Positions 1-10,294 of a DNA stretch of 64,000 nt are shown one piece after another (the first letter of the stretch is position 1; every line of letters starts with the position of its first letter). The notes under the pieces were generated by a model. The model was not told where the DNA came from. It made no database searches and was given only the letters and a program-made list of their open reading frames with translations. The DNA is from Bacteroidales bacterium (GTDB lineage Bacteria; Bacteroidota; Bacteroidia; Bacteroidales; P3): contig JAQVXZ010000001.1 of NCBI GenBank assembly GCA_028708845.1, positions 179,608 to 243,607 on the forward strand. Direction: 5' to 3'. A program made the translations under genes and the position numbers.

Positions 1-95
1 TGATTTTGAAATGGAGTTTTGATTGTATTATTTGGCGTTTCATTTGACTTAGGCTTGATTTTTAATTCTTATTTCGTTTTTTAGTAATTATTTTG

Positions 96-103
96 TAACT
101 TTG
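96..103 (+). promoter_or_regulatory. Promoter -7 box upstream of hutU
   Basis: TAACTTTG matches the Bacteroidota TAnnTTTG box, 45 bases before the hutU start. The expected upstream TTTG is only weakly matched (TTCG at about 73-76). Confidence 0.5.
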
Positions 104-147
104 TCCCTTGCTTTAAATAGGATTGATAATTAAAAAAATATAATAAT

Positions 148-2139
148 ATGGATTTTAAACAAGCTATACTGGAAGGAATCCCAGATTACCTTCCTCAAAT
201 AAAAGAATATGATTTATCAGCAAATCATGCGCCTAAGAGAAAAGATATTCTTAGCGTTACGGAGAAAAAATTGGCATTAAAGAATGCTCTAAGGTATTTC
301 GATATTAAGTTTCACAAAGAGCTAGCTAAGGAATTTGCTCATGAACTTGAAACTTACGGAAGAATATACATGTATAGGTTCCGCCCAGATTACGATATGT
401 ATGCAAGGCCTATTGAAGAGTATCCTGCAAAATCAAAACAGGCTGCGGCAATTATGCTTATGATTCAAAACAATCTTGACCCTGCTGTTGCACAACATCC
501 TCACGAACTTATAACTTATGGTGGTAATGGTGCAGTTTTTCAAAACTGGGCTCAGTATCGTCTTGTTATGAAGTATTTAGCTGAGATGAACGAAGAACAA
601 ACCCTTGTTATGTACTCAGGACACCCAATGGGCTTATTCCCAAGTCATAAGGATGCTCCAAGAGTTGTTGTTACTAACGGTATGGTTATTCCTAACTATT
701 CAAAGCCAGATGATTGGGAGAAGTTTAATGCATTGGGAGTTTCACAGTATGGACAGATGACAGCAGGCTCTTATATGTATATTGGACCTCAGGGTATTGT
801 TCATGGAACTACCATAACTGTCTTGAATGCAGGAAGAAAGATAGGAAATGATGGGCTAGGTGGCAAGCTATTTATTACCTCTGGACTTGGCGGAATGTCG
901 GGTGCTCAACCAAAGGCAGGTAATATTGCGGGCTGTGTTTCAATAACGGCAGAGATTAATCCTAAGGCTATCCATACTCGTCATTCTCAAGGATGGGTTG
1001 ACCATGTGTATGATAATTTAGAAGAGCTTTGGAAGAGGGTTCATGAGGCTAGAAAGAATAAAGAAGTTGTATCTTTTGCATATCAAGGTAATGTTGTTGA
1101 TTTATGGGAATATGCAGCAAAGAATAATATAAAAGTAGATATTGGTTCTGATCAAACATCACTTCATAACCCTTGGGCAGGAGGATACTACCCTGTTGGT
1201 GTTAGTTTTGAAGATGCTAATGAAATGATGGCAGAAAATCCAGAACTGTTTAAAGAAAAGGTGCATGAGTCTCTTAAAAGACAAGTCATTGCAATCAATA
1301 CTCTAAGTGAAAGAGGTATGTATTTCTTCGATTATGGCAATGCATTTTTGCTTGAAAGCTCAAGGGCTGGTGCAGATATTATGAAAGAGGATGGAGGTTT
1401 TAGATATAATTCCTATGTTCAAGATATAATGGGGCCTATGTGCTTCGATTATGGATTTGGACCTTTCCGCTGGGTTTGCACATCTGGAAAGAGTGAGGAT
1501 TTAGACCTTTCTGACCATATTGCTATGGAGGTTTTGGAAGAAATGGCTAAGACTTCTCCTAAGGAAATTTCTCAACAAATGAGAGATAATATAACTTGGA
1601 TTAAGGGAGCAAAGGAAAATAAATTGGTTGTTGGTTCTCAAGCAAGAATTCTTTATGCAGACTGTGAGGGAAGAACAAAGATTGCTGCTGCGTTCAACAA
1701 AGCAATAAAAGAAGGAAGAATATCTGCTCCTATTGTTTTGGGAAGAGACCATCATGATGTTTCTGGAACGGATAGTCCTTTTAGAGAAACTTCAAATATT
1801 TATGACGGTTCATCTTTTACGGCAGATATGGCTATTCATAATGTAATTGGAGATAGTTTTAGAGGAGCAACCTGGGTTTCTATACACAATGGTGGAGGCG
1901 TAGGCTGGGGAGAAGTTATAAACGGTGGTTTTGGAATGGTTATTGACGGCTCTGATGATTCAGAAAGAAGGTTGAAGAGTATGCTCTATTGGGATGTTAA
2001 TAATGGTATTTCAAGAAGATCATGGGCAAGAAACGATGGTGCTATATTTGCAATTAAACGCGCAATGGAAACAGAACCTAACTTAAAAATAACTATACCA
2101 AATATTGCTGATGATGGATTAATCGATTCAATATTCTAA
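148..2139 (+). CDS. hutU: Urocanate hydratase
   Basis: Converts urocanate to 4-imidazolone-5-propionate in cytosolic histidine breakdown, using a tightly bound NAD+. The 663-residue protein is full length for the longer Bacteroidota-type urocanases. It shows the family's conserved stretches, such as the glycine-rich GLGGMSGAQ near residue 250 and YGNAFLLE near residue 400, which surround the NAD+ and active site. The ATG follows a TAACTTTG promoter box. hutH, hutI and a formiminotransferase gene are not next to it on the downstream side, so the pathway is either encoded upstream of this window or scattered. The next gene (NusG-like) starts 73 bases later without a clear terminator between them. 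Assignment is by strong sequence recognition. Confidence 0.95.
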   Translation: MDFKQAILEGIPDYLPQIKEYDLSANHAPKRKDILSVTEKKLALKNALRYFDIKFHKELAKEFAHELETYGRIYMYRFRPDYDMYARPIEEYPAKSKQAAAIMLMIQNNLDPAVAQHPHELITYGGNGAVFQNWAQYRLVMKYLAEMNEEQTLVMYSGHPMGLFPSHKDAPRVVVTNGMVIPNYSKPDDWEKFNALGVSQYGQMTAGSYMYIGPQGIVHGTTITVLNAGRKIGNDGLGGKLFITSGLGGMSGAQPKAGNIAGCVSITAEINPKAIHTRHSQGWVDHVYDNLEELWKRVHEARKNKEVVSFAYQGNVVDLWEYAAKNNIKVDIGSDQTSLHNPWAGGYYPVGVSFEDANEMMAENPELFKEKVHESLKRQVIAINTLSERGMYFFDYGNAFLLESSRAGADIMKEDGGFRYNSYVQDIMGPMCFDYGFGPFRWVCTSGKSEDLDLSDHIAMEVLEEMAKTSPKEISQQMRDNITWIKGAKENKLVVGSQARILYADCEGRTKIAAAFNKAIKEGRISAPIVLGRDHHDVSGTDSPFRETSNIYDGSSFTADMAIHNVIGDSFRGATWVSIHNGGGVGWGEVINGGFGMVIDGSDDSERRLKSMLYWDVNNGISRRSWARNDGAIFAIKRAMETEPNLKITIPNIADDGLIDSIF

Positions 2140-2212
2140 TAACACTATTTATAACTAGGTACTTGCAAAGATTGTTTCATATGGAACAAATATAGAAATA
2201 GACTTTGAGATT

Positions 2213-2719
2213 ATGAAAAAATGGTTTGCATTATATGTTCAACCAAGGAAAGAAAAGGTTGTTGAGAAAGAGTTACTGAGAAGTAATTATGAGGTTTATT
2301 TGCCATTAAAGAAGTGTTTCAGACAATGGAAGGATAGAAAGAAGATGGTAGAAATACCTTTGATTCCTTCCTATGTTTTCACTCGAATTAAAGAATGCGA
2401 TATATGGAATATTGTTAAAATGAATGGATGTGTTAAGTTCGTTTGGTTTAACGGTAAACCATGTCCAATTCCCGATAATCAGATTGATTCAATGAAACTT
2501 CTGCTAGAAAAGGATGTTGAAATAGAACTTGAAAACAATATTAGACCAAGTAAAGGAGATAAGGTGAAGATTATTGAAGGACCTTTTGCAGGGTTAGTTG
2601 GAATAATCAAGACAGGCAATAAGAATAAATTTGCTGTAAGAGTTGATAGTTTAGGGGTGGATCTTTCAATTGTGATTGAGGAAAGCCATATTAAACTAAC
2701 TGAAAAAATAGAAGAATAG
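2213..2719 (+). CDS. NusG-family transcription antitermination factor (UpxY/RfaH-like)
   Basis: A 168-residue paralogue of NusG. Residues 3-60 form an NGN domain (KKWFALYVQPRKEK at the start, PLIPSYVFTRI near 50-60), and residues 113-160 form a KOW domain (KGDKVKIIEGPFAGLVG). NusG-family proteins bind RNA polymerase; the specialised UpxY/RfaH type helps it read through long polysaccharide operons. It is not general NusG by context: there are no secE or ribosomal genes beside it. No capsule or polysaccharide genes follow either; the next gene is sppA, 37 bases on. Its target operon therefore cannot be read from position. A housekeeping role or action in trans are both possible. Confidence 0.85.
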   Translation: MKKWFALYVQPRKEKVVEKELLRSNYEVYLPLKKCFRQWKDRKKMVEIPLIPSYVFTRIKECDIWNIVKMNGCVKFVWFNGKPCPIPDNQIDSMKLLLEKDVEIELENNIRPSKGDKVKIIEGPFAGLVGIIKTGNKNKFAVRVDSLGVDLSIVIEESHIKLTEKIEE

Positions 2720-2756
2720 AAAAGTCAATTAATTAATAACTTAATACATTAATATT

Positions 2757-4529
2757 ATGAAGCAGTTTTTTAAATTTATGTTTGCTTCTTGTTTAGGAGT
2801 ATTCCTTTCAACCATATTTTTGGTTCTAATTTTCTTTATAATAGGTACATCAATAATTGCCTCTTCAACGAGTGCAACGCCTGAAATAAAGGATGACTCT
2901 ATATTGGTCTTGACATTAGACAAGCCTATTTACGATAGAGAAGTTAGTGATTTTTCAGCTCTATTATCAATAGGTTCATCAGACATTAATTATAGCAATT
3001 CAATAGGCTTAACAGAGTTTATCTCAGTTATTAGAAAAGCTAAGACAGATGATAAAGTAAAGGCTATTATGTTAGATTTATCCTTTCTTCGAGTTAATGG
3101 TTGGGCAACGGTTGAGGAAATGAGAGAAGCTCTACTAGACTTCAAGACTTCAAAGAAAAAGATTTATGCTTATAGCGACACCTATACACAAAACGCTTAT
3201 TATCTTGCAACAGTGGCAGATGAAATTTCTCTTAACCCTGTTGGACATGTTCAATTAACAGGTCTTGGTGGACAAATAATGTTCCTTAAAGATATGCTAG
3301 ATAAGTTTAATATTGATGTTGAACTTCTTCGTCCTGCTAATAACGACTACAAGAGTGCAGGGGAGATGTTTATCAATAACAAGATGAGCGAGGCTAATAG
3401 AACTCAGGTTAAGGCTTATCTTGGCTCAATTTGGGATTATGTTGGCAATAATATAGCTGTATCTAGGAAGATTGATATCAAAACCTTAAACAATAATGTA
3501 TCGAATCTAGAAGCTTTTATAGCAGAAGATGCTTTAAAGAATAAATATGTTGATAATTTGACCTTTAGAACGGACTTACAAGACAAGATTAAGTCTGATT
3601 TGAAATTGAAAAAGGTTAATTTGGTTCAATATAACAGGTATAGAAGTTCAATTGCTGAGATAATGCCTAGTAAATCTAAGGATAAGATTGCAGTAATTTA
3701 TGCTTATGGAGATGTTGGTCAGGGAAAGGGTGGAGATTTATCAATTGGCAGCGAAACAATTGTTAAAGAGATAAGGAAAGCTGTTAATAACAAAAGAGTT
3801 AAGGCTATTGTCCTTAGAATAAACTCAGGAGGAGGAGATGCAATTGCTTCTGAACAAATGACAAATGAGATATTTGCAGCTAAGAAAGTTAAACCAGTTA
3901 TTGTATCAATGGGAGATGTAGCTGCATCAGCAGGTTATGAAATGGCTTGTGGAGCAACAAAAATTGTAGCTAACCCTACCACATTAACAGGCTCGATTGG
4001 AGTATTTGGTGTAGTGCCTAACTTCGGAAGAGCATTAAAGAAAAGTCTTGGTATTGGTTTCGATACAGTTCAAACGCATAAGAATTCAGTATTTATTACT
4101 GGAGTTTCACCAATGTCACCTGACACAAGAATGGTTATGCAAAGAAGTATTGATGCATTCTATAAAAACTTTGTTCATAGAGTTGCAACAGGAAGAAACC
4201 TAAAAGATACCTATGTTGATAGTATTGCAAAAGGAAGAGTTTGGGTTGGAAAAGATGCAAAAGAAATTGGCTTAGTTGATGAGTTTGGTGGCTTATACAA
4301 AGCAATTGAAATAGCATCAAATGAAGCTAAGATTAAAGACTATTCAATTATTGCATTACCAAAGACCAAAGGCTTAACAGAACAAATATTTGAAGCAATA
4401 GGTAGTGATGTTGAAATGAAATTGTTTACAAAAGAACTAGGACAACCCTATTCATTATTCTTACAACTAAAAGATATATCTGATATGAAAGGAGTTCAAG
4501 CAAGATTACCTTATATAATTAGTTTCTAG
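2757..4529 (+). CDS. sppA: Signal peptide peptidase SppA, 67 kDa type
   Basis: Membrane-anchored serine protease of family S49 that degrades cleaved signal peptides. At 590 residues it is the long form with two tandem S49 domains. An N-terminal membrane segment spans about residues 8-35. The catalytic dyad is visible: the general-base lysine K199 (NDYKSAGEMF) in the first domain and the nucleophile S391 (GDVAASAGYE) in the second, the layout of E. coli SppA. The ATG lies 37 bases after the NusG-like gene. The 3' end overlaps the convergent queG by 11 bases. Confidence 0.95.
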   Translation: MKQFFKFMFASCLGVFLSTIFLVLIFFIIGTSIIASSTSATPEIKDDSILVLTLDKPIYDREVSDFSALLSIGSSDINYSNSIGLTEFISVIRKAKTDDKVKAIMLDLSFLRVNGWATVEEMREALLDFKTSKKKIYAYSDTYTQNAYYLATVADEISLNPVGHVQLTGLGGQIMFLKDMLDKFNIDVELLRPANNDYKSAGEMFINNKMSEANRTQVKAYLGSIWDYVGNNIAVSRKIDIKTLNNNVSNLEAFIAEDALKNKYVDNLTFRTDLQDKIKSDLKLKKVNLVQYNRYRSSIAEIMPSKSKDKIAVIYAYGDVGQGKGGDLSIGSETIVKEIRKAVNNKRVKAIVLRINSGGGDAIASEQMTNEIFAAKKVKPVIVSMGDVAASAGYEMACGATKIVANPTTLTGSIGVFGVVPNFGRALKKSLGIGFDTVQTHKNSVFITGVSPMSPDTRMVMQRSIDAFYKNFVHRVATGRNLKDTYVDSIAKGRVWVGKDAKEIGLVDEFGGLYKAIEIASNEAKIKDYSIIALPKTKGLTEQIFEAIGSDVEMKLFTKELGQPYSLFLQLKDISDMKGVQARLPYIISF

Positions 4530-5487
4530 TAAACTCTTGCTTTGCTTTTTCAATATTTGAAAGGAGCTTTTGGAACTTAATGTTTTCAATAGCTCCTTTT
4601 TTCTTTGCCTTATTAAATAAAGACTTATCAATATCACTATTATTAATTGCTTTAATAAGCTCCTGCATACTAGTGTTTAAGCCAAGTATCTTTGAGCGAT
4701 TTATCTTTGGCTTATTATTCCATGGACAGGCTTTCAAACATATATCACAGCCATAAATATAACCCTCTAATCTAATTGATTCTTCAATGTTTCCTTTTTT
4801 AATCATATTCTGATATGAGGAGCAAAGGTTAGCATTTAATGTTTTATCATTGGTTATTGCATTATTAGGACAAGTGTCAATACAAAGATTGCAATCCTCA
4901 CATAAATCTTCAACTAAAGAAGAACTATAGTCTGTAGAATAATCTGTAGAATAGTTCGTTATGATCTCTCCAAGGAGTATTTGACTGCCGTATTCTTTGT
5001 TGATAAGTAAGGAGTTTTTACCAATAAAGCCTAAGCCAGCTTCCTTTGCTATCATTTTCTCTGAAAAAGGGGAAGAATCAACAAAAGCAATAGCTTTAAA
5101 GTCTGGATAAGTTTCTTGTATGTAGCCTATTATCCCATAGAGAGCCTTCTTAATTGCCTTATGATAATCTTCAAAGTGACTATAAGTGGCGAATTTCAAG
5201 TTATTATTATTGTCACTTTCAATGTTAAGTGACAGGTCTGCAAACTCTTGAGTATTATATGAAACAATAAAACTTATTATCGTTTGTCCATTTTCGAGTA
5301 GGAGGGAGGGGTCTTTTCGTTTGTCAATATTGTTGCCTAAATATTGCATTTCAGCATTATAACCTTTGTTTAGCCATTCATAAAGAAAGGAAATATCAAA
5401 TTCTTTTGCTTTTATTGCAGCACAATCTTGAAAGCCAGCTTCCAAGGCTAAGGATTTAATAATCTTAAAGTCAATAAACTTATCCAT
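4519..5487 (-). CDS. queG: Epoxyqueuosine reductase
   Basis: Performs the last step of queuosine synthesis, reducing epoxyqueuosine in tRNA to queuosine with a cobalamin cofactor and two [4Fe-4S] clusters. The 322-residue protein has the expected catalytic aspartate (D137, in FVDSSPF) and the cluster motifs C196-C199-C202-C206 (CEDCNLCIDTCP) and C247-C250-C254 (CDICLKACPW, with C222 probably completing the second set). Family length is normally 310-390. A short in-frame duplication, STDYSTDY, lies just before the first cluster. It is downstream of dnaE with 26 bases between, probably one transcript. MnmA, another wobble-position tRNA modifier, is encoded just upstream on the other strand. Confidence 0.95.
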   Translation of the reverse strand: MDKFIDFKIIKSLALEAGFQDCAAIKAKEFDISFLYEWLNKGYNAEMQYLGNNIDKRKDPSLLLENGQTIISFIVSYNTQEFADLSLNIESDNNNNLKFATYSHFEDYHKAIKKALYGIIGYIQETYPDFKAIAFVDSSPFSEKMIAKEAGLGFIGKNSLLINKEYGSQILLGEIITNYSTDYSTDYSSSLVEDLCEDCNLCIDTCPNNAITNDKTLNANLCSSYQNMIKKGNIEESIRLEGYIYGCDICLKACPWNNKPKINRSKILGLNTSMQELIKAINNSDIDKSLFNKAKKKGAIENIKFQKLLSNIEKAKQEFTRN

Positions 5488-5513
5488 TAATATTATTCCT
5501 TAAATACCCTTTT

Positions 5514-8500
5514 CTAAATACTGACTTTGTCAACCTCGTATGAGTAAATGGTTTTATCATCAATCATATCTTTAATTTCTTCCACAAATTTATGAATTGA
5601 TATTAAGTGCTTCCTTGCCTTCAATGTCACTTCAAGATCTTCTGAAACATCTTTAACAAAGAAACTTAAGTTTGACTTACCTTTCGATCTCTTTGCAGTC
5701 TTTGTTATCCTTTCAACAAAGGCTGGTGTAATGTTTTCTATTGGAATAATAAGCTTTATGCCTTTTCCATACTTATCTAATACCTCATCCAAGTCCTCTA
5801 TTTGAAGAATCTTAAATTCTAAATTATTCTTTGAAGCCTCATCTCCCCATCCTTTTTTCTGAACAGTAGCTTTCATAAGAACAAATAGGCCTTCTATCAA
5901 ATAATTATTGAGGTTAATATAATCCTTGCCAAATAAGGCTATTTCCCTACTTGCTGTCTGGTCTTCAAATACAAACTTTGCAAAAGGTTTCCCTGTCTTG
6001 GTTTGTTTTCTTTCGCAATTATTCAAAGAACCAACTAAATAAAGAGTCTTATCCTCAAAAGGAGCTAAATCTTCAGATAGTTCATCAAGCTCAGTGTTTG
6101 AAAAAAGCTTCCTTTCAAGTGAATATTTATCTAAAGGATGCCCAGAAAGATAAAAGCCTATTGATTCCTTTTCATTTTTTAATAGTTCAATAGTAGACCA
6201 AGGTTCACAACTAGGAATTTCTGGCTCATACAATTCACTATTTTCTTCACCTCCAAACATCGAAACCTGTGATGAGTTTTCCTTATCCCTATATCTATTA
6301 CCGTACTTAATTAACCTTTCAACAAAGGTCTCTTCGTTATTATTAGATGTTTTAAACTTTTGGAAATACTGTGCCCTATGAATATTGCTAAAAGAATCAA
6401 AAGCTCCAGAACTAATTAAAGCCTCAATGCAGCGTTTGTTTATTGTTTTCAAATCCACCCTCTCAATAAAGTCAAAAGGGCTTGTAAAAGCACCATTTGC
6501 TTCTCTTTCTCTCATTATTTCAGTTGCTGCCTTCTCCCCAACACTCTTAACAGCTGCTAATCCAAAACGAATCTCCCCTTTCTTGTTTACAGTGAAGTTA
6601 AGATCTGACTCATTAACATCAGGTCCTAAGACTGGGGTTTTCTGCCTTTGTGTCTCTTCAATATAATAGGTAATCTTCTTAATATCGTTTAGGTTATGAG
6701 TAAGGACAGATGCCATATACTCTGCTGTATAGTGAGCCTTAAGCCATGCAGTCTGGTAAGCAATATAAGCATAGCAAGTAGAATGAGATTTATTAAAAGC
6801 ATATTCAGCAAATTTCTCCCAGTCCATCCATATCTTCTCAACCAAAACAAGATCTAATCCCTTTTTCTTACTACCTTCAATGAACTTTTCTTTCAATTCA
6901 TTCATAACAGCTATTTGTTTTTTCCCCATAGCCTTACGAAGAAGGTCAGCTTCTCCCTTTGTGAAGCCTGCAATAGCCTGTGAAAGCTGCATCACCTGTT
7001 CTTGATAAACAGTAATACCATAGGTTTCTCCTAAGTATTTTTCTGTTATCTCAGGAAGGTCATAGACAACCGTCTCTCTCTTATTCTTACGAGCAATATA
7101 ATTAGGGATATACTGCATAGGACCTGGACGATATAAGGCATTCATTGCAATTAAGTCCTCAAACCTATCTGGTTTTAAGTTTTGCATATGCTGACGCATA
7201 CCTTCGCTTTCAAATTGGAAGGTTCCAATGGAATCTCCTCTTTGGAAAAGTTCAAATGTTAGCTTATCGTCTAATGGAATAGTCCTAGGGTCAATATGAA
7301 TCTTGTGACTCTTTTGAATATTAGCACAAGCATCCTTAATAATTGAAAGAGTTTTCAGCCCCAAGAAGTCCATCTTAATCATGCCTACCGATTCAATAGT
7401 CTTCCCCTCAAACTGGGTAACCATCATATTAGAATCCTTAGCCAAGGAAAGGGGAACATATTTAGATAAATCATCAGGTCCAATAATTACTCCGCAAGCA
7501 TGGGTTCCAGTATTTCTAATAGACCCTTCCAACTGCTTAGCAAATTTAAGGGTTTCCTTAACCAAATTAGACCCATTCTCGAGAGCATGTTTTAGTTCTG
7601 GCACTTCCTTATAGGCTTGTTCAAGTGTAGTGCCTGGTTTTTCAGGAACAAGTTTTGCTAATCTATCTGACTCATTAAGTGGTAGCTCAAGTACTCTTGC
7701 AACATCTCTAATTGCACTCTTAGCAGCCATGGTGCCAAAGGTAATTATTTGTGCCACATGGTCAAGACCATATTTATTTTGAACATATTCCAAAACCCTT
7801 CCTCTACCATCATCATCGAAGTCCACATCAACATCAGGCAAGGAAATTCTATCAGGATTTAGAAACCTTTCGAAAAGAAGCCCATATTTAATAGGGTCAA
7901 TGGCAGTTATACCTAAGCAATATGCAACCACAGAACCAGCTGCAGAACCTCTACCTGGGCCAACAATAACATCCAATTCATCTTGTGCATAATTAATAAA
8001 GTCTTGCACAATTAGGAAATAGCCAGGGAAACCCATATTCTCAATAGTTGAAAGCTCAAATTCAATCCTTGCCCTCAATTCATCTGAAATATCGTCTCCG
8101 TATCTTTTCTTTGCACCCTCATAAGTTAGGAAATGAAGATATTCATTCTCAAATTTCGTTCTAATAATCTTTTCATAACCTCCCTTTTTCTCAAAATCCT
8201 GGTCTGATAATTCTCCTTTAAGAGTTTCAAGAGGGTATTTCGCTTTATAATCATCAAGAGAGCCAAAGCTTTCTGGTATTTCAAAAATAGGAAGAAGTGG
8301 TTCACGGTGAAGATCATAATATTCTACCTTATCAACAATCTCTTGGGTATTTGTTATAGCCTCAGGAATATTCTTAAATAGGTCTTCCATTTCCTCTTTG
8401 CTTTTCAAATACTCATTCCCACTATACATTAGTTTCGATGTATCACTAATTGTCTTTCCCGTATTCAAACAAATTAATATCTTATGAGCATCAAAATCAT

Positions 8501-9134
8501 CAGCATTTACAAAGTGAACATCATTAGTAGCAATTACTTTAATATCAAGCTTGTTTCCAAGTTCAATTAAATGAGAATTAACCAATTCTTGCTCCTCTAA
8601 GCCATGGTTTTGCAGTTCAAAATAATAATCCTCTCCAAATACATTCTTATATTCCAAAGCTATTTTTTCAGCCTCTGCAATATTATTTGAAAGAATATGC
8701 TGAGGAATAACCCCACCCAAACAAGCAGTAGAGCAAATTAAGCCTTCGGCATACTGAAAAAGAATTTCCTTATCAATTCTTGCAGTCCTGTAAAAAACAT
8801 TCGGATCATAGGAAAGAGAACTTAGCTTCATAAGATTTTGATAGCCCTTATAGTTTTTAGCAATCAAGATTAGGTGATCCCCACTCATTCTTGCAGGATC
8901 CTTCACAAACCTATCACCCCTTGCAACATAAGCTTCTATTCCAAGAAGTGGCTTAATACCTTCTTTTTTCGCAACATCAAAAAACTCCAAGACCCCAAAC
9001 ATATTCCCATGGTCAGTAATAGCCAAGGCCTCCATACCAAAATCCTTTGCCTTTTTCATTAAATCTTTTATGCTTGCAGCACCGTCGAGAATAGAATATT
9101 GAGTGTGAACGTGTAGATGTGTGAAATTTCCCAT
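5514..9134 (-). CDS. dnaE: DNA polymerase III alpha subunit
   Basis: Replicative polymerase catalytic subunit. I place the start at the ATG at 9134 (1206 residues), because the protein then begins MGNFTHLHVHTQYS, the conserved opening of the PHP domain. The reading frame stays open 60 codons further up, but that part is hydrophobic, unlike the family, and overlaps mnmA on the other strand. After the PHP domain the polymerase core carries the catalytic PDVDVDFDDDGRGRV motif. The helix-hairpin-helix and OB-fold parts follow (AALYRPGPMQYIP-type and LVGSLNN regions). A -7 box lies at 9167-9174. It is followed by queG. Confidence 0.97.
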   Translation of the reverse strand: MGNFTHLHVHTQYSILDGAASIKDLMKKAKDFGMEALAITDHGNMFGVLEFFDVAKKEGIKPLLGIEAYVARGDRFVKDPARMSGDHLILIAKNYKGYQNLMKLSSLSYDPNVFYRTARIDKEILFQYAEGLICSTACLGGVIPQHILSNNIAEAEKIALEYKNVFGEDYYFELQNHGLEEQELVNSHLIELGNKLDIKVIATNDVHFVNADDFDAHKILICLNTGKTISDTSKLMYSGNEYLKSKEEMEDLFKNIPEAITNTQEIVDKVEYYDLHREPLLPIFEIPESFGSLDDYKAKYPLETLKGELSDQDFEKKGGYEKIIRTKFENEYLHFLTYEGAKKRYGDDISDELRARIEFELSTIENMGFPGYFLIVQDFINYAQDELDVIVGPGRGSAAGSVVAYCLGITAIDPIKYGLLFERFLNPDRISLPDVDVDFDDDGRGRVLEYVQNKYGLDHVAQIITFGTMAAKSAIRDVARVLELPLNESDRLAKLVPEKPGTTLEQAYKEVPELKHALENGSNLVKETLKFAKQLEGSIRNTGTHACGVIIGPDDLSKYVPLSLAKDSNMMVTQFEGKTIESVGMIKMDFLGLKTLSIIKDACANIQKSHKIHIDPRTIPLDDKLTFELFQRGDSIGTFQFESEGMRQHMQNLKPDRFEDLIAMNALYRPGPMQYIPNYIARKNKRETVVYDLPEITEKYLGETYGITVYQEQVMQLSQAIAGFTKGEADLLRKAMGKKQIAVMNELKEKFIEGSKKKGLDLVLVEKIWMDWEKFAEYAFNKSHSTCYAYIAYQTAWLKAHYTAEYMASVLTHNLNDIKKITYYIEETQRQKTPVLGPDVNESDLNFTVNKKGEIRFGLAAVKSVGEKAATEIMREREANGAFTSPFDFIERVDLKTINKRCIEALISSGAFDSFSNIHRAQYFQKFKTSNNNEETFVERLIKYGNRYRDKENSSQVSMFGGEENSELYEPEIPSCEPWSTIELLKNEKESIGFYLSGHPLDKYSLERKLFSNTELDELSEDLAPFEDKTLYLVGSLNNCERKQTKTGKPFAKFVFEDQTASREIALFGKDYINLNNYLIEGLFVLMKATVQKKGWGDEASKNNLEFKILQIEDLDEVLDKYGKGIKLIIPIENITPAFVERITKTAKRSKGKSNLSFFVKDVSEDLEVTLKARKHLISIHKFVEEIKDMIDDKTIYSYEVDKVSI

Positions 9135-9166
9135 ACTAATCAGAATATATAATAAAGAATGAAATG

Positions 9167-9174
9167 CAAAAATA
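9167..9174 (-). promoter_or_regulatory. Promoter -7 box for dnaE
   Basis: Read on the minus strand this is TATTTTTG, a TAnnTTTG match 33 bases before the chosen dnaE ATG. No TTTG is seen at the ideal 19-base distance. It supports the shorter dnaE start, because the longer frame would begin upstream of it. Confidence 0.45.
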
Positions 9175-9217
9175 AATAATATAAACGACAAAAGAAAGGG
9201 ATAAAAAAGATTAATTG

Positions 9218-9225
9218 TACCTTTG
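9218..9225 (+). promoter_or_regulatory. Promoter -7 box for mnmA
   Basis: TACCTTTG, a TAnnTTTG match only 5 bases before the mnmA ATG at 9230, which would give an almost leaderless message. It argues against a start at 9215, which would lie upstream of the box. No good upstream TTTG is seen. Confidence 0.5.
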
Positions 9226-9229
9226 CACC

Positions 9230-10294
9230 ATGAAAATAGCAGCATTGGTTTCTGGAGGAGTGGATAGCTCTGTTGTGGTTCATCAGTTAAAAGAGATGGG
9301 CTACGATCCAACAATATTCTATATAAAGATAGGAATGGAGGACGAGGATGGTTATATTGATTGCCCCTCAGAGGAGGATATTGAGATAACTTCTTATATT
9401 GCTAAAAAATATGGCTGTAAGTTTGAAGTCGTTTCCCTTCATGAAGAATATTGGGACAATGTTGTATCCTACACCATTGAAGCTGTTAGGCGTGGACTTA
9501 CACCCAACCCCGATATGATGTGTAATAAACTTATCAAATTTGGTTCTTTTATCAATAAATGGGGACATGAATTTGACAAAATAGCAACAGGTCACTACTG
9601 CACAACAACCCAGGTTGACAACCTAACATATCTCTCCACCGCAAAGGATAAAGTAAAAGACCAAACCTACTTCCTTGGACAAGTTAACTATATGCAAATC
9701 TCAAAACTAATGTTCCCAATAGGCAATCTACTAAAACAAGAAGTAAGAGATATAGCTAAGGAAAACCACTTGCCAAGTGCATTTAGGAAAGATAGCCAAG
9801 GGATTTGCTTTTTGGGAAAGATAAACTATAATGACTTTCTTAATAGATACCTTGGCGAGAAACAAGGTGATATAATTGAGCTTGAAACAGGCAAAAAGAT
9901 AGGAAAACATAAGGGATATTGGTATCACACAATTGGACAGAGAAAAGGGCTTGGACTAAGTGGAGGACCTTTCTTTGTGGTGAAGAAAGATATAGAAGAG
10001 AATATACTCTACGTATCTCAGGGCTACGATCCAGAAACCCAATACGGAAAAACTATTAATCTAAGTGCATTTGAATATATCACAAAGGATGTTTTTGGAG
10101 ATTTTGATGACCAGAAAGATATATTATTCAAAATACGCCATACCCCAGACCTAACAAGAGGAAAACTAAGAAAGATAAACGATATATATAGGATAGAATC
10201 CGAAGATAAAATTCAAGGAATAGCCTCAGGACAGTTTGGAGTAATTTACGATAAAGAAGGAAACCTATGCCTGGGTAGTGGAGTCATTATTTAG
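9230..10294 (+). CDS. mnmA: tRNA-specific 2-thiouridylase
   Basis: Thiolates the wobble uridine of tRNA-Lys, -Glu and -Gln (s2U34). The 354-residue protein starts [14 protein letters not shown], giving the PP-loop SGGVDS at residues 8-13. The catalytic cysteine pair is present: C98 in [13 protein letters not shown] and C193 in DSQGICFLG. The start at 9230 is preferred over an in-frame codon five residues earlier because family members begin directly before the PP-loop and the -7 box lies between the two. It is divergent from dnaE (95-base gap) and its 3' end overlaps the convergent exonuclease gene by 30 bases. Confidence 0.95.
   Translation: MKIAALVSGGVDSSVVVHQLKEMGYDPTIFYIKIGMEDEDGYIDCPSEEDIEITSYIAKKYGCKFEVVSLHEEYWDNVVSYTIEAVRRGLTPNPDMMCNKLIKFGSFINKWGHEFDKIATGHYCTTTQVDNLTYLSTAKDKVKDQTYFLGQVNYMQISKLMFPIGNLLKQEVRDIAKENHLPSAFRKDSQGICFLGKINYNDFLNRYLGEKQGDIIELETGKKIGKHKGYWYHTIGQRKGLGLSGGPFFVVKKDIEENILYVSQGYDPETQYGKTINLSAFEYITKDVFGDFDDQKDILFKIRHTPDLTRGKLRKINDIYRIESEDKIQGIASGQFGVIYDKEGNLCLGSGVII

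Noticed and set aside
148..2139. A complete histidine-utilisation operon
   Set aside because: Only hutU is present. The following genes (NusG-like, sppA) are unrelated, and upstream sequence is not in the window.
4135..4320. Antisense open frames inside sppA, dnaE, ileS, frdA and other genes
   Set aside because: They lie opposite strongly conserved coding regions, show no family features and have the composition expected of shadow frames.
9135..9314. Sixty-codon N-terminal extension of dnaE
   Set aside because: It is hydrophobic, not part of the family, overlaps the mnmA start on the other strand and lies upstream of the dnaE promoter box.
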